Source: Defluviitaleaceae bacterium (GTDB lineage: Bacteria; Bacillota; Clostridia; Lachnospirales; UBA5962). Taken from it: a DNA stretch of 64,000 nt. The notes beneath the pieces are model-generated. The model had not been told where the DNA came from. It saw nothing but the letters and a program-made list of their open reading frames with translations, and did not search any database. Positions 18,442 to 26,309 of the stretch are shown here, piece after piece. The translations under genes were made by a program, and so were the position numbers. The stretch spans positions 1 to 64,000 of the forward strand of contig WRBA01000009.1 in NCBI GenBank assembly GCA_009779915.1, read 5' to 3'. The first letter of the stretch is position 1; every line of letters starts with the position of its first letter.

Positions 18442-19626
18442 TTGAGAAAAGCACTCCTGGTTAAATACGGCGAAATCGCAATAAGAGGCAAAAACAGATA
18501 TTTATTTGAAAACCAACTAATCGCCGCCATACGGAGAAATATTGATGTCCTCGATATAGGTCATTATATAAAAAAAGAGCAAGGGCGCCTTGTTATATAC
18601 AACAAGCGAAGTGAGACGGATGTGGAAGCTCTTATCGAGCGGGTTAAAGTGGTTTACGGCGTCCTCGGTGTAAGCCCTTGTATTATAAGTGATGAGCAGG
18701 ATTTTGAGTCGGTGGGTAAGCTTTCCCTAGAGTACTTTAAGGCAGCATACCCTACTCTGCCTGAAAATACAACTTTTAAGGTTTTTGCTAAGCGCGCTAA
18801 TAAGGGCTATCCTATGACCTCTACGGAAATCGGCGCCGGTATTGGCTCTATTATACTTGAGCATTACCCTCATCTTAAAGTTGCTATGAAAAACCCTGAT
18901 GTAACCTTGTATGTGGAATTTCGCAATGACGCTTATATTTACTCTGAGACTATCAAAGGGGTTGGAGGGCTTCCGGCAGGCTCTTCAGGCAAAGGGGTTT
19001 TACTTCTCTCCGGCGGCATAGACAGCCCTGTTGCCGGCTATATGATGGAAAAACGGGGTATAAGCCTTGATGCCATATATTTTCATTCTCCCCCCTACAC
19101 TTCCGAGCGTGCCAAAGAAAAGGTAATGGATTTGGCACGCCGCTTATCCCTTTTTGCAGGGGGCAAAAATTTATATATAGTGCCTTTTACAGAGGTGCAG
19201 CTTTATCTTTATGACCATGTTCAGCCGGAAAAACTGACTATACTTATGAAGCGGATAATGCTTAAAATGGGTGAACTCCTTGCCGAAAAAACAGGAGGGC
19301 TTGCAGTGGTTACAGGTGACAGTGTAGGTCAAGTCGCAAGCCAAACCATGCGCTCTATCCATGCGGTGGAGTCGGCAGTTAATTTGCCCATACTAAGACC
19401 CCTGGCAGGCTTTGATAAACAGGAAATTATTGATATAGCCCATGAAATCGGCACATTCGATATTTCCATAAGACCTTATGAGGATTGCTGCACCATATTC
19501 GTAGCAAAACATCCGGAAACCAAGCCAAAAACCTCAATAATAGAAAATATTGAAGCCCGTATTATGTCAGATCTTAAACCCCTTATAGATAAAGCAATGG
19601 AAAATATTGAAATTTATGAGCTGTAG
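18442..19626 (+). CDS. thiI: tRNA 4-thiouridine synthase ThiI
   Basis: A 394-aa protein that adenylates and thiolates U8 of tRNA. A ferredoxin-like and THUMP N-terminal half is followed by a PP-loop domain with SGGIDS at residues 190-195. There is no C-terminal rhodanese domain, as is usual in Firmicutes, where the neighbouring desulfurase delivers sulfur directly. The start is TTG behind AGGATAAG. It is the last gene of this operon. Confidence 0.95.
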   Translation: MRKALLVKYGEIAIRGKNRYLFENQLIAAIRRNIDVLDIGHYIKKEQGRLVIYNKRSETDVEALIERVKVVYGVLGVSPCIISDEQDFESVGKLSLEYFKAAYPTLPENTTFKVFAKRANKGYPMTSTEIGAGIGSIILEHYPHLKVAMKNPDVTLYVEFRNDAYIYSETIKGVGGLPAGSSGKGVLLLSGGIDSPVAGYMMEKRGISLDAIYFHSPPYTSERAKEKVMDLARRLSLFAGGKNLYIVPFTEVQLYLYDHVQPEKLTILMKRIMLKMGELLAEKTGGLAVVTGDSVGQVASQTMRSIHAVESAVNLPILRPLAGFDKQEIIDIAHEIGTFDISIRPYEDCCTIFVAKHPETKPKTSIIENIEARIMSDLKPLIDKAMENIEIYEL

Positions 19627-19646
19627 TTAAAAAGCATGAATATTGA

Positions 19647-19686
19647 AAAAGCCTTTGACAATACATTTAGTCAGAGGCTTTTACTT
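19647..19686 (+). terminator. Terminator after thiI
   Basis: AAAAGCCTTTGAC pairs with GTCAGAGGCTTTT around a 10-base loop, followed by a T-rich run. It lies between thiI and the next gene. Confidence 0.75.
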
Positions 19687-19702
19687 TTGAAAGGAGAATA
19701 AG

Positions 19703-20518
19703 ATGAAAACATTAACCTTAAACGGTCCCAAGACAATGCTTAATATATTCACAGCTATCTGTTTGCTAACATTAGTTTACTTTGGTTTTATACATAATAG
19801 CGGTGCGCTACCTGTAAGCGGCGAGCCTGTAAGCACTTCATACCTTGCTGTAATTATCAACGGTTTTGGCAATGGAGCGGAGGGTACAAGGGAGTTTATG
19901 TATTTGGATGTACCTTTTACTGCCGCTGTACTGCCGGGAGGTACTTATACTGGAGATGAATCGCGTCAGCTTCTTGCAAATGGCAAGGAAGTCATAATCC
20001 ATATGCCTATGGAAGCTAGGAATATGCGAAATATATCGCTGCCTGAAATTAGCATAATGGACTCAAATACAAAGGCAGAAGCAAGAGCGGCACTACTTAA
20101 GGCTATAGACCAAATTCCCGGAGCAACAGGCATAAATAATCATCTAGGCACACAAGTTATGACAAATGAGGAGCTTGTAACTACAATCCTAAGTACTGTG
20201 CAGGAGCATAATTTGTATTTTGTAGATTCTCTTACAGGAAATAACTCTAAAGCTTTGGAAATCGCGGAAAACTTGGGAACTCAAGTTTATATTGCTGATA
20301 TTTTACTTGACGGGCGAAATGATATAAGGCGGATAGAGAGAAATTTAAGAAGAGCGGGAGAGCAGGCAGATGAAAACGGCTTTGCAATAGTAATAGGTCA
20401 TGTAGGGGAAAATGGCGGCAAAGCCACCGTCCAGGCGATACAAAATATGTATAATGAACTGTCACAAAAAGGTGTTGTTTTTGTAACTATGAGCGAGCTT
20501 ATAGAGAGGCTTAGATAA
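19703..20518 (+). CDS. Divergent polysaccharide deacetylase family protein
   Basis: A 271-aa exported protein with one N-terminal membrane segment (about residues 12-30). The remainder resembles the divergent polysaccharide deacetylase (YibQ-type) family: LAVIINGFGNG, the INNHLGTQ segment, FVDSLT and an AIVIGHVG stretch. The family lies within the NodB-like fold, but its substrate is not established. A strong AAAGGAG ribosome site precedes the ATG. Only a broken small gene follows on the same strand. Confidence 0.82.
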   Translation: MKTLTLNGPKTMLNIFTAICLLTLVYFGFIHNSGALPVSGEPVSTSYLAVIINGFGNGAEGTREFMYLDVPFTAAVLPGGTYTGDESRQLLANGKEVIIHMPMEARNMRNISLPEISIMDSNTKAEARAALLKAIDQIPGATGINNHLGTQVMTNEELVTTILSTVQEHNLYFVDSLTGNNSKALEIAENLGTQVYIADILLDGRNDIRRIERNLRRAGEQADENGFAIVIGHVGENGGKATVQAIQNMYNELSQKGVVFVTMSELIERLR

Positions 20519-20532
20519 AAAGAGGAGTTATT

Positions 20533-20691
20533 ATGTCAAAAAAAAGCAGATTTTTCTATAGAAAAATAATCGGTCTATCCCTTATGTCAATGGGTATTGG
20601 TATGCTTCTTGTAATACTTATACCACCATGAATATACTTTTTTGCACTTATGCTGGCGGCATTTGGGTTTTATTTGTTGTTTATGTATTAA
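20533..20691 (+). pseudogene. Small two-helix membrane protein gene broken by an in-frame TGA
   Basis: ATG at 20533, with a GAGGAG ribosome site, opens a 32-codon frame ending TGA at 20629-20631. The same frame continues for 19 hydrophobic codons to TAA at 20689. Read through, it is a 52-residue protein with two membrane helices (MSMGIGMLLVILIPP, then IYFFALMLAAFGFYLLF). Small clostridial proteins of this layout often carry tryptophan at the turn, so a TGG to TGA change is likely. TGA is a normal stop elsewhere in the window (hrcA, rsmE), so recoding is not indicated. Confidence 0.6.
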
Positions 20692-20702
20692 TAATAATAA
20701 CG

Positions 20703-20775
20703 TAACATAGATGCAGGCAAATACTTGCTCTATGTTATATCACAATTAAAACTATCTATTAATGTTTTAATTGTG
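20703..20775. terminator. Two hairpins between convergent transcripts
   Basis: TAACATAGA/TCTATGTTA (20703-20737) and a perfect 12-bp stem CACAATTAAAAC/GTTTTAATTGTG (20741-20775). They separate a rightward gene from the leftward end of the fla operon tail and could stop transcription in both directions, though T-runs are short. Confidence 0.45.
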
Positions 20776-20802
20776 GTAATCAATTTCTTATCTAAGCAAT
20801 AG

Positions 20803-20897
20803 GGTTATAGTGAAATTAACTTCTTTGCTCGTCAATAGACTTGTAGCGAAACAAGATACAAGTCTATTGACGGTGCAAACGCTAATTCGCTACAACC
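20803..20897. repeat. 95-bp inverted-repeat element, same family as 14406
   Basis: The ends are GGTTATAGTGAAATTA and, inverted, TAATTCGCTACAACC. It shares TTTGCTCGTCA at the left and TGACGGTGC then AACGCTAATTCGCTACAA at the right with the element at 14406-14575. Its interior is different: a perfect 15-bp stem GTCAATAGACTTGTA (20831-20845) / TACAAGTCTATTGAC (20857-20871). The ends are kept while the palindromic centre is replaced. Confidence 0.75.
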
Positions 20898-20912
20898 TTA
20901 TTATGTACTATA

Positions 20913-21395
20913 TTAAAAACTCAAAATCATATCATACCAAGTAGCACCGCCGTGCTTGGATTCTGATAAGCCCATGCTTTTATAACCGAAGCTGTTGTAA
21001 AAAGCCACTCTATGCTCCTTACAGGTTAAGGTTAGCCCTTTTTTGCCACGGGCCTTTGTAAGTTCAATAAACTCATTCATAAGCTTTGTGGCAATACCTT
21101 GCCTTTGACGCTCAGGTATAACCGCAAGCCCGAATATTGCTTGATAATCAGCCTGTGGATCATGATAAGAAATTTCTTTAAACATATCATCGCATATAAC
21201 TTTATCGTTTGTAATGCAGCCATTTATAAAGCCTATTATTTTCCCATCCTCTTCTGCCAAAAGGAAACTATCCGAGAAAGCCTCAAGCCTTTTTTCAAAT
21301 GCAGCTCTTGGTGCGGCTTCAAGGGGAAGAAAGCATAGACGCTCCACCTCTGTAATAGCGTCTAAATCTGTCATTTGTGCTTGTCTTATTATCAT
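20913..21395 (-). CDS. GNAT family N-acetyltransferase
   Basis: A 160-aa acetyltransferase. The acetyl-CoA motif is visible as IPERQRQGIATKLMNEFI (about residues 93-110), and YNSFGYKSMGL lies near the C-terminus. The acceptor is unknown. It starts 3 bases after the preceding gene's stop, so it is the last gene of the long minus-strand operon, though a role in motility is not implied. Confidence 0.85.
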   Translation of the reverse strand: MIIRQAQMTDLDAITEVERLCFLPLEAAPRAAFEKRLEAFSDSFLLAEEDGKIIGFINGCITNDKVICDDMFKEISYHDPQADYQAIFGLAVIPERQRQGIATKLMNEFIELTKARGKKGLTLTCKEHRVAFYNSFGYKSMGLSESKHGGATWYDMILSF

Positions 21396-21398
21396 ATA

Positions 21399-21995
21399 CT
21401 ACTCCTCTGTCCATGTTGAAATTATACTAAGTATCTCTGCGTGAGCTGCCCCTTCAGGTATTTGGTGGGTACCTTCCATAAGGGTTGTTGTCATATCGTT
21501 TAAAGCAATAAAATCATTAAAGCTATCCACTGATTCTACTAAGCCGCTCTCAAAAAACAATTCAGCAATTGCATAAGCACTTAAACCGAAGGGTATAGTA
21601 ATTTCGGTATATGCGCCTATACTGGGAGTAGTATGAGAAAGTGCCGCCTCATAAGCTCCCGACAGAGTGATGTTTATATCCTCAATAGAAACACCAAGTT
21701 CCTCCAGCATCCTGGTAAGCTCCAAGTTGTGAGCCATCAAGTTTTCAAACTCCTCCTGATAAGCTTCCATTAACAAATCATACGCCGCGCGCTCAGACAC
21801 ATTTTCGTCAGGCAGCTCCCTTATCGTGATCATGCCTAGAGCGCGGGCGCGCTCTATTACTTCATCATCTGAAATATATCCCGTTTCTATAATCACTTCC
21901 GGTACCGGATTCACCGCTCTTAAAGCAATAAAAAAAACAAAGGCAACCGAAACTATACCTATACCCAGTCCAAAAATCATACTCCGTCTATCCAA
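21399..21995 (-). CDS. Membrane-anchored protein with a partial MltG/YceG-like region
   Basis: A 198-aa protein with an N-terminal membrane anchor (residues about 7-28) and an acidic helical stretch. A C-terminal region (about 128-185, ITIPFGLSAYAIAELFFESG to EGTHQIPEGA) resembles the LysM-like N-terminal part of MltG endolytic transglycosylases. The catalytic YceG domain is absent. It may bind or mark septal or flagellar-site peptidoglycan, but this is speculation. It sits between the SwrB-like and GNAT genes. Confidence 0.6.
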   Translation of the reverse strand: MDRRSMIFGLGIGIVSVAFVFFIALRAVNPVPEVIIETGYISDDEVIERARALGMITIRELPDENVSERAAYDLLMEAYQEEFENLMAHNLELTRMLEELGVSIEDINITLSGAYEAALSHTTPSIGAYTEITIPFGLSAYAIAELFFESGLVESVDSFNDFIALNDMTTTLMEGTHQIPEGAAHAEILSIISTWTEE

Positions 21996-21999
21996 GTGA

Positions 22000-22506
22000 T
22001 TACCTGCCTTTCCCCAGCTCTAAAACAAGCTTAACTTCGCCCTGCCCAATGCTGAGGGCTCTGGCAATCTCCGGAATATCATTTCCTTTGTTATATAAAT
22101 CAAAAACAGCCCTATATTTTTCGTTAATCAAATTAGGGTTTAACCCCTTTCTGCTTGCAATTTCCTTCGTTTTTTCTTTTTCTTTCGAAAAATTAATACT
22201 ATCATCGACAGAAATATCAATTGAGCCTGTACTGCCAAGCTTTGCTGCTTTTTCATCAATCATATTGTATAAATAAAGCAGCTGCTGATATTTATCATCA
22301 ATTTCACTAACAACGTCTTGAGACAGTTTATAAAGTTCATCGGCAGTATTATCTGCACTATCCATAACCTCAAGTACGCGCTCAACACGCTCCATATTAA
22401 TATCGCCGCCTTCTTCCGCCCCTTTACCGGGCTTTAGAAATATAGCGGAATATAGCGTAAGCATTGCACCTACGGCTAAACAAACATATACCAACCAATC
22501 AAGCAA
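22000..22506 (-). CDS. SwrB-like membrane protein (DUF6115-like)
   Basis: A 168-aa protein with an N-terminal membrane helix, a helical middle, and a C-terminal helix-turn-helix-like end (NKGNDIPEIARALSIGQGEVKLVLEL). This layout and its location after sigD match Bacillus SwrB, which helps activate flagellar export during basal body assembly. The similarity is by architecture and position, so the assignment is moderate. Start is ATG. Confidence 0.6.
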   Translation of the reverse strand: MLDWLVYVCLAVGAMLTLYSAIFLKPGKGAEEGGDINMERVERVLEVMDSADNTADELYKLSQDVVSEIDDKYQQLLYLYNMIDEKAAKLGSTGSIDISVDDSINFSKEKEKTKEIASRKGLNPNLINEKYRAVFDLYNKGNDIPEIARALSIGQGEVKLVLELGKGR

Positions 22507-22539
22507 TTTTTACACCTCTTTTGTATGAAGTGATCATTA

Positions 22540-22863
22540 TTAAATCCTCACGTCATACATACTTCTATGACTATTAGGTTTTTTTGCCGTTTTTACGGCA
22601 GATTTTTCATCGTCCTTATCGTCTTTTTTCTTTTTATCTTTCCCTTTTGAGTTGCCTTTATTCTTGCCTTCATCGGTTATTTTATTAAACTCCGACTCAG
22701 CCGTGCGGTTAACTTGTTTAATTTCAATCTCTACCTGCTTATCAAGCTCTTTTGCAAAAGCCTGATGCTGCACATCCGGACGATTAGAGTTTTCATTTGA
22801 TATTCTTGTTGTTTCGGCAGCTCTAACAGCACCCACTTGGAAATCTATTGGTCTTATTGACAT
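22540..22863 (-). CDS. Conserved hypothetical protein of the fla operon tail
   Basis: A 107-aa, very hydrophilic protein. It opens MSIRPIDFQVG and contains a lysine-rich low-complexity tract (about residues 66-92). Small proteins with this N-terminus occur near DUF342 genes in clostridial motility operons, as far as I recall. No known domain is seen. It is probably cytoplasmic. AGAAAGGAG precedes the start. Confidence 0.65.
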   Translation of the reverse strand: MSIRPIDFQVGAVRAAETTRISNENSNRPDVQHQAFAKELDKQVEIEIKQVNRTAESEFNKITDEGKNKGNSKGKDKKKKDDKDDEKSAVKTAKKPNSHRSMYDVRI

Positions 22864-22899
22864 TTGGTTTTCTCCTTTCTAAATTATTATTAATAATCA

Positions 22900-23149
22900 T
22901 TTTAGCATATGTATTTGAGCTAAAATCGCGCTCAAATGATTTTCCATCAGTGCTTTTACTTTAGTAAAATCACTGATTTCATAATTGTTTTAGCACAAGG
23001 ATTGAGTCTAAAATCAGACTCAATCCTTTCCACCACCTGTGCTTTTACTTTAGTAAAATCACAGGTGGTGGCGCGTTCAGCAAGTTTATAAATATTTAAA
23101 TAGAGCAAGCTCTTTTAAATATTTATAAACTTGCTTCACTATGCTAAAA
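22900..23149. repeat. Five-hairpin array with an 88-bp tandem unit (A-B-A-B-C)
   Basis: Hairpins: A1 22913-22937 (8 bp), B1 22946-22977 (7 bp, one mismatch, 7 bp), A2 22998-23027 (12 bp), B2 23030-23071 (12 bp, one mismatch, 7 bp) and C 23079-23135 (22 bp perfect, then AGAGC/GCTCT). TAAAATC recurs at 22921, 22965, 23009 and 23054, and TTTTAGCA at 22900 and 22988. The A-B unit is thus duplicated at 88 bp, with stems changed but still paired. TTTTAGCATA and TATGCTAAAA close the whole array. The last bases overlap the stop of the upstream FapA gene. Confidence 0.85.
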
Positions 23150-24568
23150 CATATATGCGATTTTCACTCTACCCTCATCATTTGTAAACCTGCATTTAGG
23201 AAGTTCATCCCTAACCGACATAACAGCATTGCCAATTTGCAAATTCACACCGGGATGTACTGCCCCAAGAGCCGATATTTTACCTGAATGCTTAAATTCT
23301 TCAAGTTCGGTTCTAACTTTAAGTACCTCTGCACGTTTTGCCGCATATTTATCTTGAACAGCCTTGGCTTCATAAAGGGTTTTTATATAGCTTTTTTTCT
23401 TAAACTCAGGTAAATCATTTATATTTTCAGGCTTACCAAGCACAGCAAGCTCCTTAGCTAAATCCTCTGCCTGTTTTTTGATTGCCTGAAACTCAGCCAC
23501 AAGCTCTTTATATTTTTCATAAAGCTTAGGCTCAAGCCCTGTTTTAATATCAGTTTGGGTACCAAGAGGGGAGCCCAGTATATTAGCCGTAATAGCCTCT
23601 TTACAAAATACTGTGCCGCCAACTAAAACCCCTTTCCCCGAAAGTTCAATACGTCCATTACATCGTACATCGCTATGCATTATCCCTGTTGAAGCAATAT
23701 CACCGCCAACTTCCATATCAGCATCCTGTATCGACCTCGCGGAAACAGAACCGCTAACTTTTATACTAGACGTATTCATACCCAATATGCCTTTAGCGGC
23801 AACTAAATTGCCTTCACAAACAACCTCAGCCCCTTCAATAATCCCTTTCACCTCAATATTTCCAACAGCCGCAACTCTAAAGCCTTGCAATATATTCCCA
23901 TTTACTACCACCGAGCCGTTAAAATCAACATTTCCGGTACTGTTATCCACATCCTGCTTTATTTCAAGAATTTCCGATATGCTGATTGAACTGCCTGATT
24001 GGACTATCTGCCCAGATCTTTCAGCCAAAAGTGTGGTCCCGTCATCTGATACTACGGTATTTTTGCCCTTAGGAAGCTTTGGAGGGGGCTTGCCTGCCTG
24101 AGGAGGAATAGAATTGCCGAATATATCCGTACCCGGCGTACCTGCAGTAGGCTCCACAAGTTTTGCTACAGCTTTACCCTCATCAATCATTTCAATAAGG
24201 TCTAAATTTCTAAAATCAACAGTCCCGTCTTCATTGACCTTAGGTGCCAAAGTCTTTTTTGCGGCATTAAAAAAGTATTCTATCTTGCCATTTTCCCCAT
24301 GTATAGGCTTTGCACCGGTAGCTATAGTATATTGCTCTTCATAGCGCCTTGGCCCCTCGGATATCTGTTCTATAAATTCTTCGTCTAAACCAAAAGATAA
24401 TTCGCTGTCCTCAATTATTTTTTTAACTTCATCAGCACTAAGTTCATTGCCGCCATCTTTAGGCGCAGAAAAAATTATATGCCCTTCCATCTTATCATTC
24501 GAAAAGCTGAAAACAGCCTTTTCATGCACTACAGTTATTTCCGCATTATTCTCTTCTTTACCGCTCAT
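23144..24568 (-). CDS. FapA family (DUF342) protein, second copy
   Basis: A 474-aa protein. The N-terminal part is followed by the DUF342 beta-helix with repeated V-NG-I and GNI-V-G patterns (about residues 190-320), then a coiled coil (about 340-430) and a small C-terminal beta domain. FapA-type proteins are linked to cell-surface, polymer or motility functions, but the biochemical role is unclear. ATG at 24568 has an AGGAGATGAG site. It shares its layout with the upstream neighbour, so the pair looks like a tandem duplication. Confidence 0.82.
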   Translation of the reverse strand: MSGKEENNAEITVVHEKAVFSFSNDKMEGHIIFSAPKDGGNELSADEVKKIIEDSELSFGLDEEFIEQISEGPRRYEEQYTIATGAKPIHGENGKIEYFFNAAKKTLAPKVNEDGTVDFRNLDLIEMIDEGKAVAKLVEPTAGTPGTDIFGNSIPPQAGKPPPKLPKGKNTVVSDDGTTLLAERSGQIVQSGSSISISEILEIKQDVDNSTGNVDFNGSVVVNGNILQGFRVAAVGNIEVKGIIEGAEVVCEGNLVAAKGILGMNTSSIKVSGSVSARSIQDADMEVGGDIASTGIMHSDVRCNGRIELSGKGVLVGGTVFCKEAITANILGSPLGTQTDIKTGLEPKLYEKYKELVAEFQAIKKQAEDLAKELAVLGKPENINDLPEFKKKSYIKTLYEAKAVQDKYAAKRAEVLKVRTELEEFKHSGKISALGAVHPGVNLQIGNAVMSVRDELPKCRFTNDEGRVKIAYMF

Positions 24569-24613
24569 AATCTCATCTCCTGACTCGCATGGTTTGGGCA
24601 ATACTATCTGCTT

Positions 24614-26203
24614 TTAAACAAAAGGCGTAATCCTAACAACTCCACTATTATTTATAAATTCTGAATCATAAATAGTATCTTTTACTAATAATACTGCATT
24701 GCCCATCTGTATCCTGACATTTTGATAAACAACTTTTGCTCTAATCACACCTTCTGCCGAGTCATTTTCGAGACGCTCCAATGCCTGCGATACTTCATTT
24801 TTTAGAGTTTTTAGCTGTCTCATATAAGCTTTTACACTATATTTCAAAATAGTGCAATGTTTCTTTTTATCATCATTCAAACGATTCTCTTTAGCCAGTT
24901 TATCAAAATAAATTATTGTTTTTAACATTTCCTCACACTCTTTTTTATGTGTCTTATATTCATCCACCCGCGCTAAATACTCCGCCAAAAGCTCATAGTC
25001 CATGCCCGCATATACCTTAGTAAAACCGTAGCCTGCCGCACCTATAATATTCGCTCTAAGACTGCGCTTTGCATAAATCTCACCACCGGCAACAGTTCCT
25101 TTAATACCGTGAAGAGTAACTACACCCTTAGATTTAACCGTAGAATGGAGTATGTCTCCTGTATGTATATTTCCACCGGCAACAACTTCCGAATTTGATA
25201 CAAATTTTGCGCCTATATGCTCGCCTGCTATTATTTTTGACTGATTAACCCCTGATATACCGCCGGTGACAATTATACTGCCATCTGCTTTAATATTACC
25301 TTCGCACAACCCTCTCACTTCCACATTACCAACAGCTGCAATTGAGGAGTCGCCGTTTAAATTGCCGTTTACTATTACAGAGCCGTTAAACTTAATATTT
25401 CCAGTTTTAAGCCCTACATCCCCTTTAATTTCCATAACCTTGGTAACTTCTATGCGCCTGTCAGAAAATATTACCTGCCCGTGAGCAGATGAAACAATTT
25501 CGCTGCCGTCACTTTTCACAACCACATTTCTACCAAGGATAATTTTAGTAGGGGTTTTCCCTTTCTTAGCTTTTATAGGCTGACCGAAAACATTTGTTCC
25601 ATCAACACCTTTTTTCCCCTTATGTATACGGATAAGGACCTGCCCTTCCTCAACCATTTCAACATTCTTTATATTATAATAATCGACATTTCCGTTTTCT
25701 AATATTACAGGCTTAAACTTTTCGTCACTATTATCAAAAAAAAGTTCCAATCTCCCGTCTTCTCCGGTAAGTGCCGCTTCTCCCTTGGCTACTAAATAAT
25801 CTTTATCGTATTTACGATTTTTTATAATATCTTTAAGTACTGTTTTATCAATGCCGTAGACAATACCTTTATTATCAAGAAATAAGCGTATCTCCTCTTC
25901 GTTTAGAAACGTCCCATGGTTTAGAGGCTTTTTAAAGTGTAAATAAGCCATAAGCGCATCTTTACTAACTGACAGCTTAATCATCTCATTTACGTTCTTA
26001 GGAACAATATTTTCTGAAATTTTTTCCCGCCTTACACTCTTTTTACTCGTAACAAGTCTTGCTACGGCGGCTCTGTCAACATTCCTTATGCCTTTTTCTT
26101 CAATTGCCTTCCCCACAAGAACCTCTAACTCCGAAGACTTTACAGGAGAGTTATTTATGGTTAAATACACCCCATCTTCAAGTATATCTATTTTCATTAT
26201 CAT
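24614..26203 (-). CDS. FapA family (DUF342) protein, first copy
   Basis: A 529-aa protein with the same plan as the next gene: an N-terminal domain, a DUF342 right-handed beta-helix with glycine-rich turns (SVIVNGNLNGDSSIAAVGNV and following), a coiled coil and a terminal beta segment. It differs from its neighbour by a longer N-terminal region rich in lysine (about residues 1-100). The start is chosen at 26203 behind GGGGTG. It lies directly after sigD in the fla/che operon. Confidence 0.82.
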   Translation of the reverse strand: MIMKIDILEDGVYLTINNSPVKSSELEVLVGKAIEEKGIRNVDRAAVARLVTSKKSVRREKISENIVPKNVNEMIKLSVSKDALMAYLHFKKPLNHGTFLNEEEIRLFLDNKGIVYGIDKTVLKDIIKNRKYDKDYLVAKGEAALTGEDGRLELFFDNSDEKFKPVILENGNVDYYNIKNVEMVEEGQVLIRIHKGKKGVDGTNVFGQPIKAKKGKTPTKIILGRNVVVKSDGSEIVSSAHGQVIFSDRRIEVTKVMEIKGDVGLKTGNIKFNGSVIVNGNLNGDSSIAAVGNVEVRGLCEGNIKADGSIIVTGGISGVNQSKIIAGEHIGAKFVSNSEVVAGGNIHTGDILHSTVKSKGVVTLHGIKGTVAGGEIYAKRSLRANIIGAAGYGFTKVYAGMDYELLAEYLARVDEYKTHKKECEEMLKTIIYFDKLAKENRLNDDKKKHCTILKYSVKAYMRQLKTLKNEVSQALERLENDSAEGVIRAKVVYQNVRIQMGNAVLLVKDTIYDSEFINNSGVVRITPFV

Positions 26204-26309
26204 AAAAAACACCCCATTTCTGCTTAAAGAGTTCAAAAGTCGGCGCTTATGGGCACCGACTTATCTGAAAGATTCTATTGTACAAATATGGCTACCCAAA
26301 GCCTAATAA

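Noticed and set aside
20533-20691. Use of TGA as a tryptophan codon in this genome
   Set aside because: TGA closes hrcA, rsmE, DUF368 and other intact genes, so the standard code applies.
22900-23149. CRISPR array, because of regular 44-base spacing
   Set aside because: There are only four repeats of seven bases, the intervening sequences are self-complementary rather than unique spacers, and no cas genes are present.
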